NCBI GenBank assembly: GCA_964396335.1
Contig: CAYNEX010000037.1
Coordinates: 1 to 22,156, forward strand
Source: ZC4RG30 sp964396335
GTDB taxonomy: Bacteria; Pseudomonadota; Gammaproteobacteria; Steroidobacterales; Steroidobacteraceae
DNA length: 22,156 nucleotides
Direction of reading: 5' to 3'
Shown: positions 8,131 to 15,401 of the stretch, piece by piece
Numbering within the stretch: the first letter of the stretch is position 1
How the letters are laid out: each line of letters starts with the position of its first letter
Position numbers and translations under genes: made by a program
The notes under the pieces: model-generated
The model's input: the letters and a program-made list of their open reading frames with translations, nothing else
Databases searched by the model: none
Told to the model about the DNA's origin: nothing

Positions 8131-8757
8131 TCAGCAGACCTTCATCGCAATGCGCACCGGCTCGAAGCTGGTCCGGTGTACCGGCGAGGGACCCAGGCGC
8201 CCCAGCGCCTCCAGGTGCTCCGGCGTGCCATACCCTTTATGCGTGCACAGCTGATAGCCGGGATACACCTGCTCCAGCGAATGCATCAGTTCATCCCGCG
8301 CGCACTTGGCGAGGATGGAGGCGGCGCTGATGGCGCGCACCAGCGAATCGCCCTGCACCACCGCCTCGACCTTGTCGCAGCAATCGCCGATCAGCGGCAT
8401 GCGGTTGCCATCCACCAGCACCACCTCGGGACGGATGCTGAGGCCCTGCACCGCGCGGCGCATCGCCAGCATGGTGGCACCGAGGATATTCAGCGCGTCG
8501 ATCTCCTCGACATCAGCCCAGGCCACCTGCCAGGCGAGCGCACGCTCGCGGATGCGTCCGGCCAGCACCGCGCGGCGCGCGGCCGTCAGCTGCTTGGAAT
8601 CGGCCAGGCCGCGGATGGGACGCGCCGGATCGAGCACCACGGCAGCGGCATAAACCGGCCCGGCCAGCGGGCCGCGGCCAGCCTCATCCACACCGGCAAT
8701 CACTGCGGTGCTGCGCATCCAGTCTCTGGCGCGGCGGGCGCCGGAACCATCCATCAT
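8131..8757 (-). CDS. rnhB: ribonuclease HII
   Basis: RNase HII cuts RNA in RNA-DNA hybrids and starts removal of ribonucleotides misincorporated in DNA. The 208-residue product carries VAGVDEAGRG-type sequence (IAGVDEAGRGPLAGPV, Asp24 and Glu25), DSKQL near 53, LVDGN (Asp116), GDSLVRAISAASILAK near 136 and Asp155 in ARDELM, giving the four acidic catalytic residues. The ATG at 8757 is preferred because GGGAG lies 8 bases upstream. ATGs at 8754 and 8718 are alternatives; 8718 would give 195 residues, close to the 198 of E. coli. It follows a 165-base gap after lpxB, unusual for this tightly packed cluster, and probably heads an rnhB-dnaE transcription unit. Confidence 0.96.
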   Translation of the reverse strand: MMDGSGARRARDWMRSTAVIAGVDEAGRGPLAGPVYAAAVVLDPARPIRGLADSKQLTAARRAVLAGRIRERALAWQVAWADVEEIDALNILGATMLAMRRAVQGLSIRPEVVLVDGNRMPLIGDCCDKVEAVVQGDSLVRAISAASILAKCARDELMHSLEQVYPGYQLCTHKGYGTPEHLEALGRLGPSPVHRTSFEPVRIAMKVC

Positions 8758-8765
8758 TTGGCCAT

Positions 8766-8770
8766 CTCCC
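8766..8770 (-). promoter_or_regulatory. ribosome-binding site of rnhB
   Basis: GGGAG on the minus strand lies 8 bases before the ATG at 8757 and 11 bases before the ATG at 8754. It supports 8757 as the start rather than the internal ATG at 8718. Confidence 0.6.
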
Positions 8771-8778
8771 TGGCCGCG

Positions 8779-8806
8779 ACGATACCGTGCCGGGCGATCA
8801 GATCAA
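8779..8806 (-). promoter_or_regulatory. possible sigma-70-type promoter before rnhB
   Basis: On the minus strand TTGATC (8806-8801) and TATCGT (8784-8779) are separated by 16 bases. Each matches four of six consensus positions (TTGACA and TATAAT). The pair sits in the only large gap of the lower half of the cluster and would place the transcript start about 15 bases before the rnhB ATG. This is a match by eye and could be chance; the gap context is the main support. Confidence 0.3.
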
Positions 8807-8873
8807 GCCGGATTTCAGGTGCCGCAATTGGAGGCGCGCTGCGGGCGATCGCGCGCTTTTTCTCACGAATTGC

Positions 8874-8926
8874 TTGACGCCGGCGCGCGCCCTGGTTCTC
8901 CGTTTTCCGTGCCCGGCGATGGTCAA
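8874..8926 (-). repeat. inverted repeat over the lpxB stop
   Basis: On the plus strand TTGACGCCGG (8874-8883) is matched by CCGGCG (8913-8918) and GTCAA (8922-8926), so the arms pair over CCGGCG/CGCCGG plus TTGAC/GTCAA with a small bulge. Between them lies the 10-base palindrome GGCGCGCGCC (8882-8891), whose first two bases overlap one arm. The structure spans the lpxB stop codon. No T-run follows on the minus strand, so it is not a standard terminator for lpxB; it could protect the 3' end or slow transcription, or be chance in GC-rich DNA. Confidence 0.3.
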
Positions 8927-10110
8927 TCCGCGGCTGGTTTGTCCAGCATCTCGACCAGCACAGCAGCAGCGCGACGCGCACCGCCATGGCGCAGGGTGTG
9001 GTGGATGAAACGGAAACGCTGCCGCAGGCATTCACGCTTCGCCGCATCCTCCAGCAGCGCGTGCAATGCCGGCGCCAGCAACCCGGGATCGACCTTCTCC
9101 TGGAAGAACTCCTGCACCAGCTCCTCGCCCGCCAGCAGGTTCGGCAGCGAGAAATGCTTCACCTTCACCAGACCGAGGTCGCGCGCGATGAAGGCCGTCA
9201 GCGGCGCCAGGCGGTAGGCCACCACCATCGGCGTCCCATGCAGCAGCGCCTGCAGGGTGGCGGTGCCGGAGGCCACCAGCGCCACGTCCGCCGCCGCCAG
9301 CGCCTCGTCGGCGCGTCCGTTCAGCAGCCGCACGGATGCACCGGCTTCGCGCACCTGCGCGATGAACTGTTCACCCACCCAGCCGGAGGCCATCGGGGCG
9401 ATGAACTGCAGCGGCCCCTGGTGCAGCCTTGCCAGTTGCACGGCGGTGCGCGCGAAATCGGCGCCGAGCCGGCGCACCTCGCCTTCGCGGCTGCCGGGCA
9501 GCAGCGCCACGACGGTGGCTGAGGCGTCGATGTCCAGTGCCGCGCGCGCCTGCCCGCGCAGCGGCTCCAGAGGCACCTGTTCCGCCAGCGGATGGCCGAC
9601 AAATTCGGCCCGCACCGGCACCTGCGCATAGGCTTCAGGCTCGAACGGCAGCAGGCACAGCACCACATCGACGCTGCGCGCGATCTTGTGCACCCGGCCG
9701 CGCCGCCAGGCCCACACCTGCGGGCTGACGTACTGCGCCGTGGTCACGCCGCGCTCACGCAGGCGCCTTGCCAGACCGAGGTTGAAGGCCGGCGAATCGA
9801 TGCCGACGAAGACGTCAATGGGAGGCGCCAGGAATTCCCGCTGCAGGCGATTGCGCAGTTTCAGCAGCCGCGGCAGGTGCCGCAGCGGCTCCACCAGCCC
9901 CATCACCGCCAGCTCGTCGCTGTGGCCCAGCACCTGGCAGCCGGCGGCACGCATGCGCTCGCCCGCCACGCCGATGAATTCGGCCCGCGGCAGCCGCTCG
10001 CGCAGCGCCTCGATCAGTGCCGCACCCAGCAGGTCGCCGGAGGCCTCACCCGCCACCAGCCCGATGCGCAGCGGGCGGGTATGCAGCGATCCGGCGGATT
10101 GCGGCGGCAT
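8923..10110 (-). CDS. lpxB: lipid-A-disaccharide synthase
   Basis: LpxB joins UDP-2,3-diacylglucosamine to lipid X, forming the beta-1,6 disaccharide of lipid A at the inner face of the cytoplasmic membrane. The 395-residue product (E. coli 382) begins its fold with LRIGLVAGEASGDLLGA near residue 14, the family hallmark. Other typical parts are FIGVAGERMRAAGC, VGIDSPAFNLGLARRL, YVSPQVWAWR, FVGHPLAEQVPL and LLPGSREGEVRRL, followed by ASGTATLQALL and PMVVAYRLAPLTAFIAR. The ATG at 10110 lies 12 bases after the lpxA stop. It is the last gene before the 165-base gap. Confidence 0.98.
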   Translation of the reverse strand: MPPQSAGSLHTRPLRIGLVAGEASGDLLGAALIEALRERLPRAEFIGVAGERMRAAGCQVLGHSDELAVMGLVEPLRHLPRLLKLRNRLQREFLAPPIDVFVGIDSPAFNLGLARRLRERGVTTAQYVSPQVWAWRRGRVHKIARSVDVVLCLLPFEPEAYAQVPVRAEFVGHPLAEQVPLEPLRGQARAALDIDASATVVALLPGSREGEVRRLGADFARTAVQLARLHQGPLQFIAPMASGWVGEQFIAQVREAGASVRLLNGRADEALAAADVALVASGTATLQALLHGTPMVVAYRLAPLTAFIARDLGLVKVKHFSLPNLLAGEELVQEFFQEKVDPGLLAPALHALLEDAAKRECLRQRFRFIHHTLRHGGARRAAAVLVEMLDKPAAD

Positions 10111-10122
10111 CGGCCGTGAAAG

Positions 10123-10896
10123 TCAGCGCGCCAGGCCGCGTCCGGATCCGCGCAGGAACTCGGCGAAGATGCGCAGCACCGGCTGCTCCTCGGCCATCTT
10201 CCCGATCTGCGCGGCCGCCTCGACCAGCGGCAGGTCACTGCGGTACAGGGTGCGGAAGGCGTTGCGGATGGCGCGCGTCTGCTCCTCGGTGAAGCCGCGG
10301 CGCTTCAGGCCCTCGACGTTCACCGCGCGCGGCGCTGCCGGCTGCCCGGCCGCCAGGACATAGGGCGGGATGTCCTGCAGCACCGCCGTGTTGTTGCCGA
10401 TGAAAGCATGCGCGCCGATGCGGCAGAACTGGTGCGCGCCGGCATAACCGCTGAGGATGGCCCAGTCGCCCACTTCCACGTGCCCGGCCAGGTTCACGGC
10501 ATTGGACATGATGATGTGGTCGCCCAGCACGCAGTCATGCGCCACGTGCGAATAGGCCAGGACCAGGTTGTCGTTGCCGATGCGGGTTTCGCCGATGCCG
10601 GTGACCGTGCCGCGGTTCACCGTGACGAATTCGCGGAAGGTGTTGCGGTCGCCGATCACCAGCCGCGTCGGCTCGCCGCGGTATTTCATGTCCTGCGGCG
10701 CGTCGCCGATCGAGGCGAACTGGAAGATCTGGTTGTCTTCGCCGATCACGGTCGGGCCGTTCACCACGGCATGCGGACCGATGCGCGTGCCACGGCCGAT
10801 GACCACGCCTTCGCCGATCACGGCGAAGGGGCCGACGGTCACATCCGCCGCGAGCTGCGCATCCGGCGAGATGACGGCGCGCGGGTCGATGCTCAA
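10123..10896 (-). CDS. lpxA: UDP-N-acetylglucosamine O-acyltransferase (lipid A first step)
   Basis: LpxA transfers a 3-hydroxyacyl chain from acyl carrier protein to the 3-OH of UDP-GlcNAc. The protein is a left-handed beta helix of hexapeptide repeats with a C-terminal helical domain (VEGLKRRGFTEEQTRAIR). I place the start at TTG 10896, giving MSIDPRAVISPDAQL and 257 residues (E. coli 262); the first bases overlap the fabZ stop as TTGA. The frame continues upstream only through fabZ in a meaningless frame, and no ATG or GTG fits. Catalytic His120 is in SHVAHDC (E. coli His125). At the acyl-chain ruler site the residue is Asn168, where E. coli has Gly173, and Pro186 stands where E. coli has His191, so chain-length choice may differ. 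Confidence 0.97.
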   Translation of the reverse strand: MSIDPRAVISPDAQLAADVTVGPFAVIGEGVVIGRGTRIGPHAVVNGPTVIGEDNQIFQFASIGDAPQDMKYRGEPTRLVIGDRNTFREFVTVNRGTVTGIGETRIGNDNLVLAYSHVAHDCVLGDHIIMSNAVNLAGHVEVGDWAILSGYAGAHQFCRIGAHAFIGNNTAVLQDIPPYVLAAGQPAAPRAVNVEGLKRRGFTEEQTRAIRNAFRTLYRSDLPLVEAAAQIGKMAEEQPVLRIFAEFLRGSGRGLAR

Positions 10897-11372
10897 GGCG
10901 TGACGACCGTGGCGTTTTCCGCGTCGGGGAACAGCATCATCTCGGCGCTGACGGCCTCGGTCTCCCCGACATAGGCGGCCGTGTCGAGCTTCCAGATGCC
11001 CTTCATGTTGCGCCCCACCGTGGCGGTGAGGATCAGCTGGTCGCCGGGCTCGACCGGACGGCGGAAACGGCAGCCGTCGATACCGGCGAAATAGAAGCGC
11101 GTGTTCTCGTTGGGGATGCGGCCCAGCGTGGTGTAGGTGAGGATGCCGGCAGTCTGCGCCAGCGCCTCGAGCACCATCACGCCCGGCATCACCGGCCGGC
11201 CCGGGAAATGCCCGGTGAAGAACGGCTCGTTGAAGGTGACGTTCTTGATCGCGCGGATGCTCTGGCCCGGCGTGCATTCGAGCACCCGGTCCACCAGCAG
11301 GAAGGGATAGCGATGAGGCAGCCGCCCCAGGATCGCGTAGATGTCGAGAAACGGTTTGTCAGTGCTGCTCAT
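10893..11372 (-). CDS. fabZ: 3-hydroxyacyl-[acyl-carrier-protein] dehydratase FabZ
   Basis: FabZ dehydrates 3-hydroxyacyl-ACP in fatty acid elongation and competes with LpxA and LpxD for the same substrates. The ATG at 11372 gives MSSTDKPFLDIYAILGRLPH and 159 residues (E. coli 151); an open frame reaches 11435 but lies inside lpxD. The hot-dog fold signature is intact: LPHRYPFLLVDRV near residue 18, His55 in FTGHFPGRPVMPG and Glu69 in VLEALAQ (E. coli His54 and Glu68). A GAGGA precedes the start closely. The gene overlaps the end of lpxD by 14 bases and its TGA overlaps the lpxA TTG, so lpxD-fabZ-lpxA translation is likely coupled. Confidence 0.98.
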   Translation of the reverse strand: MSSTDKPFLDIYAILGRLPHRYPFLLVDRVLECTPGQSIRAIKNVTFNEPFFTGHFPGRPVMPGVMVLEALAQTAGILTYTTLGRIPNENTRFYFAGIDGCRFRRPVEPGDQLILTATVGRNMKGIWKLDTAAYVGETEAVSAEMMLFPDAENATVVTP

Positions 11373-12414
11373 CTTCCTCACCCTGGTTTGTGCCGCCCGG
11401 CGCTTCGAGCCTTCGCACCCGCGCCTCGAGTGCATCCAGCCGCTTGATGCGGCCGACGATGCGGCGCCAGTGCCGGGCCTCTTCTGCCGGGAGCACGTTC
11501 GAATACATGCCGGGCTGGCTCAGTGAGTGCGTCACCATGCCGAACCCGGCGATGACGATATCATCGCCGATGGTCAGTTGCCCGCCGATCCCGGTGCCGC
11601 CGCCGATCATGCAGCGCTGGCCGATGCGGGTGCTGCCGGCGATGCCGGTGCAGGCCGCGATGGCGGTGTGCGCGCCGATGCGCACGTTGTGCGCCACCTG
11701 GATCTGGTTGTCGAGGCGCACGCCGTCCTCGATCACGGTATCGCCCAGCGCGCCGCGGTCGATGGTGGTGTTGGCGCCGATCTCCACGTCATGGCCGATG
11801 CGCACGCGACCCAGCTGCGGCACCTTCACCCAGGCCACGCCATCGCGGGCATTGCCGAAGCCGTCGGAACCGATCACCGCGCCGGGATGCACGATGCAGC
11901 GCTCGCCGAGTTCGCTGCCGGCCAGCACGCAGGCGCGCTCGAGGATACGCGTGTCGGCCCCGATCACCGTGCCGGCGCCGACAATCGCCTGCGGGCCGAT
12001 GCGGCAGCGCGCGCCGATGCGGGCGCCCTCCTCCACCACCGCCAGCGGACCGACCTCGGCAGTGGCATCGATGACCGCGCCGGGGGCGACCACCGCCGAA
12101 GCGTGAACTCCCGCGCGCAATGGCGGCAGCGGATGCAGCAGCGCCGCGATGCGCGCAAAGGTGGCATGGGGATTGGGATGCAGCAATGCATCCACCGGGC
12201 AGTCCCCGGCGTGCTTCGGCGCAAGGACCACGGCGCCCAGCCGCGAAGTGCGCAGCACCTCGCGCAGGGCCGGATTGACCAGGAATCCCAGTGACGAGGG
12301 CCCGCCATCGAGCCCTGCCACCGAATCGACGCGCCGCGCGGGGTCGCCGCGCAGCGCACATCCGAAACGCAGCGCGAGCTGGCCGAGGCTCAGGCTCGCG
12401 GCTGCGGACGACAT
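11359..12414 (-). CDS. lpxD: UDP-3-O-(3-hydroxyacyl)glucosamine N-acyltransferase
   Basis: LpxD adds the amide-linked 3-hydroxyacyl chain, the third step of lipid A synthesis. The 351-residue product has an N-terminal uridine-binding domain (to about residue 100), a left-handed beta helix with many hexapeptides (from AGVHASAVVAPGAVI near 101) and a C-terminal helix (RRIVGRIKRLDALEARVRR) of the kind seen in the LpxD trimer. The catalytic histidine is His242 in IQVAHNVRIG (E. coli His239), and HPGAVIGSDGFG near 176 is conserved. The start ATG at 12414 lies 16 bases after the skp stop. E. coli LpxD has 341 residues, so length is normal. Confidence 0.98.
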   Translation of the reverse strand: MSSAAASLSLGQLALRFGCALRGDPARRVDSVAGLDGGPSSLGFLVNPALREVLRTSRLGAVVLAPKHAGDCPVDALLHPNPHATFARIAALLHPLPPLRAGVHASAVVAPGAVIDATAEVGPLAVVEEGARIGARCRIGPQAIVGAGTVIGADTRILERACVLAGSELGERCIVHPGAVIGSDGFGNARDGVAWVKVPQLGRVRIGHDVEIGANTTIDRGALGDTVIEDGVRLDNQIQVAHNVRIGAHTAIAACTGIAGSTRIGQRCMIGGGTGIGGQLTIGDDIVIAGFGMVTHSLSQPGMYSNVLPAEEARHWRRIVGRIKRLDALEARVRRLEAPGGTNQGEEDEQH

Positions 12415-12430
12415 GACCGGTCCGGTCGTG

Positions 12431-12952
12431 TCAGGGCGTCGCAGGACGCGACTGCATCGCCTGCAGCACCGGCGCGGTGATGTCCAGCGCCTGCTTGGCC
12501 CACAGCACGCCGTCGGCCAGCACGATGTCGAAGTTGTTCGCCTGCGCGTACTTCTGCACCTCTTCGAGCACGAGGCGGTTGAGCTTCATCATCTCTTCGT
12601 TGCGACGGGTGCTCAGGCGGTCCTCGAACTTCTCCTGCTTGGCCTGCAGGTCGATCAGGCCGTCACGCAGCTCGCGCTGCGCGGCATTGACCTGGGCGGA
12701 CGTCATCGTGGCGGCGTCCTTGTTGAGCTTTTCCTCACGCTGCACCAGCGTCTGGCGCAGGGTCTCGATCTCGCGCTGCTGCGGGCCGAGTTCGTTTTGC
12801 AGCGCGGTGGTGGCGGCGCGGGCCTGCGGTGATTCCTGCAGCAGCACCTGCAGGTTGACCACGCCGATCCTGCTCGCGGCCTCGGCGGCGAGCAGCTGTG
12901 CGGACCCCGTCATGGCGACCAGGGCGAGAAGTGCAATGCCGAATCGTTTCAC
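12431..12952 (-). CDS. skp: periplasmic chaperone Skp/OmpH family
   Basis: Skp holds unfolded outer-membrane proteins in the periplasm and passes them to the BAM machinery. The 173-residue product starts with a signal peptide (MKRFGIALLALVAMTGSAQLLA), with likely cleavage near residue 22-26. It continues IGVVNLQVLLQESPQ, the typical beta strand of the family. A long charged helical region (about residues 45-125, QREIETLRQTL to RRNEEMMKLNR) is predicted to be the coiled-coil tentacle, and the end returns to a strand and helix (FDIVLADGVLWAK). The start is GTG at 12952 with GAGG 6 bases before it; no ATG is available. It lies directly after bamA, as in E. coli. Confidence 0.95.
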   Translation of the reverse strand: MKRFGIALLALVAMTGSAQLLAAEAASRIGVVNLQVLLQESPQARAATTALQNELGPQQREIETLRQTLVQREEKLNKDAATMTSAQVNAAQRELRDGLIDLQAKQEKFEDRLSTRRNEEMMKLNRLVLEEVQKYAQANNFDIVLADGVLWAKQALDITAPVLQAMQSRPATP

Positions 12953-12958
12953 GATGAA

Positions 12959-12962
12959 CCTC
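12959..12962 (-). promoter_or_regulatory. ribosome-binding site of skp (GTG start)
   Basis: GAGG on the minus strand lies 6 bases before the GTG at 12952. It supports that codon as the start and lies in the 21-base bamA-skp gap. Confidence 0.6.
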
Positions 12963-12973
12963 TGCTGGAAAAA

Positions 12974-15400
12974 TCAGAATGCCTGACCGATCGAGAACTG
13001 GAAGCGCTCGGTCTCGTCACGCCACAACGGACCTTCACCCTTGGAAGCGTTGAGCGGGATGCCATAGCTGAAGCGGAACAGGCCCAGCGGCGCGAGCCAC
13101 TCCACCGAAAGGCCCGCCGAACGCCGCAGGTTCTGGAATTTGAACTTGTAGGTCAGTGGCGTCAACCCGCCGTCATCGCCGAAGAAATCGACGTCGTGGG
13201 TCGAGAACACGTTGCCAATGTCGTAGAACAGGCTGACGCGGGCGCTGGTCTGCCACTTGCGCGGCATCGGCAGCAGCAGCTCGGCGCGCGCCACGGTCAG
13301 CATGTTGCCGCCGTACGGGTTGCCGAAGTCATCCTTCGGGCCCATGCGGCTCTCGCGGAAGCCGCGCACCGTGTCCGGGCCGCCGGCATAGAACTGGCGG
13401 TACGGCGGCAGCGCCGTGGTGTCGCCGAATGAATCGCCGTAGGCGACATTGACGTTCAGCATGCCGGTGAAGCGGCCCCAGATCGGGATGTACTGCACCA
13501 GGTTGTAGTCGGCGACGTAGTACTCCACCGCGCTGCCCGGCACGCTGGTGCTCAGCGTCAGGCTCTGCTGCTGGCCGCGATCCGGGAACAGGCCGCGGTT
13601 CAGCGCCGCGCGGTACCAGCCGGTGGTCAGCTCGAACGCGGTGTACTTGCTGCCGAAGAATTCATACACGTTGCCGAAGCTGTCGACCGCGCTGCGGCTG
13701 TAGGGCTTGCCGTTCTGCTGCACCCAGGTGCGCGCCTGCAGCGCGCTGCCGTTCGAGGTGGTCATCAGCTGCGAGCGCGTGGCATTCAGGCCGAAGCGCA
13801 GCCCCTGGTATTCGGAGATCGGGTAGCCGAACTGCACACCGGCCGCCACCGACTTCGAGGAGAAGTCCGACGAGGCCGACACGAACTGCGTCACGTCCGA
13901 ATAGCTCACCGAATAGGTGCGCGAGATGTTGTGGATGCCGGCGTACTGGTTGGTGTGCGAGAAGCTCGCCACCTTGGCGTACTTGCCGGTGTTCAGCTCC
14001 AGCGCGACGCGCTTGCCGGTGCCGAAGAAGTTGCTGTCCGCATAGGCGCCGTTGAGGATGAAGGCGGAGGACTCGGAATAACCGATACCGCCCGACAGCG
14101 TCGCGCTGGGGCCCTCCTTCACCGTCCAGTTCACGTCGACCAGGTCGTCGGTGCCCTCGACACGCTCGGTCTTGAAGTCGACCTCTTCGATGTAGGGCAG
14201 CTGCTGGATGCGCTGCTTGGAACGCTCCAGTGCCCAGTTGGACACCCACGAACCCTCCAGCTGGCGCAGCTCGCGGCGGAACACCACGTCCTGGGTGCGC
14301 GTCTGGCCGTTGAAGTTGATGCGGCGCACGTACACGCGCTTGCCCGGGTTCACGATGAAGGTCAGCGTGACCTCCTTCGTCTCCTCATCGAGGCGCGGCA
14401 CCGGATCGACCTCGGCAAAGGCATAACCCATGCGGCCCAGGTAGGTCTCGATGTATTCCTGCACCGCGGAGATGCGCTGCTGCGAATAGATCTGGCCCCT
14501 GGCGATGAACAGGTTGACGAAGGTCTGCAGTTCCTCGGCCGGCACCGAGGCCGTGCCGGTCGCGCGCGCATCGGCGATGCGGTAGACATCCCCCTCGTCG
14601 ATGCTGATGGTGATGAACATGTCGGACTTGTCGTCCGCGATCTGCACCTGCGCCGATTCGATCTGGAAGTTGGCGTAACCGCGGTCCTGGTAGAACGACG
14701 TCAGCTTCTCCAGGTCACCGGTGAGCATCTCGCGCGAGTAGCTGGTGCCTGGCTTCCACCAGTTGTTCCACTTCGGCGTCATCAGCTCGAAGTTCTCGAT
14801 GATGTCCTCGTCCTTGAACGTCTCGTTGCCGACGATGTTGATCTGGCGGATCTTGGCGCGCGAGCCTTCCTTGATCTCGATGCCGACGCGCACCAGGTTG
14901 TCGGGCAGCTCGTCGACCTTGGTCTCGATGCTGACGCCGTACTTGCCCTGGCTGAAGTACTGGTCGGTGAGCTCGGCCTTCACGTCCTCGAGCACCGAGC
15001 GGTCGAAGGTCTTGCCCTGCGCAAGGCCGATGCCGCGCAGCGAGCGGTTCAGGTCCTCGGTCTTGATGTCCTTGTTGCCCTTGATCTCGAAGCTTTCGAT
15101 GGTCGGGCGCTCGCGCACCACGATCACCAGCGTCGCATTGTCACGGCGCACCTCGACCGAGCGGAAGAAGCCGGTCTCGTGCAGGGCATGCACCGCCTCG
15201 CGCACGCGCTGCGGGTTGAGCTCATCGCCGATGTTCACCGGCAGGTAGTTCAGCACCGTGCCTTCGGACACGCGCTGCAGGCCGAGGATCTGGATGTCGC
15301 CGACGGTGAAGCGCGCGGCATCGCCGGCCACCTGGGCCTGTGCGATCGGCGCTGCCGCGGTCAGGCCCAGCAGGGCCATCAGGGGAATCTTGTTCTTCAT
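12974..15400 (-). CDS. bamA: outer membrane protein assembly factor BamA
   Basis: BamA is the central Omp85 pore of the BAM complex that folds beta-barrel proteins into the outer membrane. The 808-residue product (E. coli 810) has a signal peptide cut after APIAQA (about residue 22). Five POTRA domains follow, from FTVGDIQILGLQRVSEGTV near 31 to about 430, and then a 16-strand barrel. The POTRA 2-5 starts are seen as TIESFEIKGNKDIK, AKIRQINIVGNETFK, VYRIADARATGTAS and VYVRRINFNGQTRT. The loop 6 motif VRGF lies at 678-681. The last residue is Phe (FQFSIGQAF), the usual C-terminal signal of a barrel. It starts 1 base after the rseP stop and precedes skp. Confidence 0.98.
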   Translation of the reverse strand: MKNKIPLMALLGLTAAAPIAQAQVAGDAARFTVGDIQILGLQRVSEGTVLNYLPVNIGDELNPQRVREAVHALHETGFFRSVEVRRDNATLVIVVRERPTIESFEIKGNKDIKTEDLNRSLRGIGLAQGKTFDRSVLEDVKAELTDQYFSQGKYGVSIETKVDELPDNLVRVGIEIKEGSRAKIRQINIVGNETFKDEDIIENFELMTPKWNNWWKPGTSYSREMLTGDLEKLTSFYQDRGYANFQIESAQVQIADDKSDMFITISIDEGDVYRIADARATGTASVPAEELQTFVNLFIARGQIYSQQRISAVQEYIETYLGRMGYAFAEVDPVPRLDEETKEVTLTFIVNPGKRVYVRRINFNGQTRTQDVVFRRELRQLEGSWVSNWALERSKQRIQQLPYIEEVDFKTERVEGTDDLVDVNWTVKEGPSATLSGGIGYSESSAFILNGAYADSNFFGTGKRVALELNTGKYAKVASFSHTNQYAGIHNISRTYSVSYSDVTQFVSASSDFSSKSVAAGVQFGYPISEYQGLRFGLNATRSQLMTTSNGSALQARTWVQQNGKPYSRSAVDSFGNVYEFFGSKYTAFELTTGWYRAALNRGLFPDRGQQQSLTLSTSVPGSAVEYYVADYNLVQYIPIWGRFTGMLNVNVAYGDSFGDTTALPPYRQFYAGGPDTVRGFRESRMGPKDDFGNPYGGNMLTVARAELLLPMPRKWQTSARVSLFYDIGNVFSTHDVDFFGDDGGLTPLTYKFKFQNLRRSAGLSVEWLAPLGLFRFSYGIPLNASKGEGPLWRDETERFQFSIGQAF

Positions 15401-15401
15401 C

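Noticed and set aside
5811..8330. 839-codon plus-strand open frame opposite dnaE and rnhB
   Set aside because: Antisense shadow in high-GC coding DNA; composition (His, Arg, Gln, Leu, Val repeats) is typical of a reversed frame and it crosses two well-identified genes.
8754..9047. 97-codon minus-strand frame ending in an ATGA overlap with rnhB
   Set aside because: The part in the lpxB-rnhB gap has no start codon except an ATG giving three codons; its upstream part is lpxB read in the wrong frame. The overlap with rnhB is probably coincidence.
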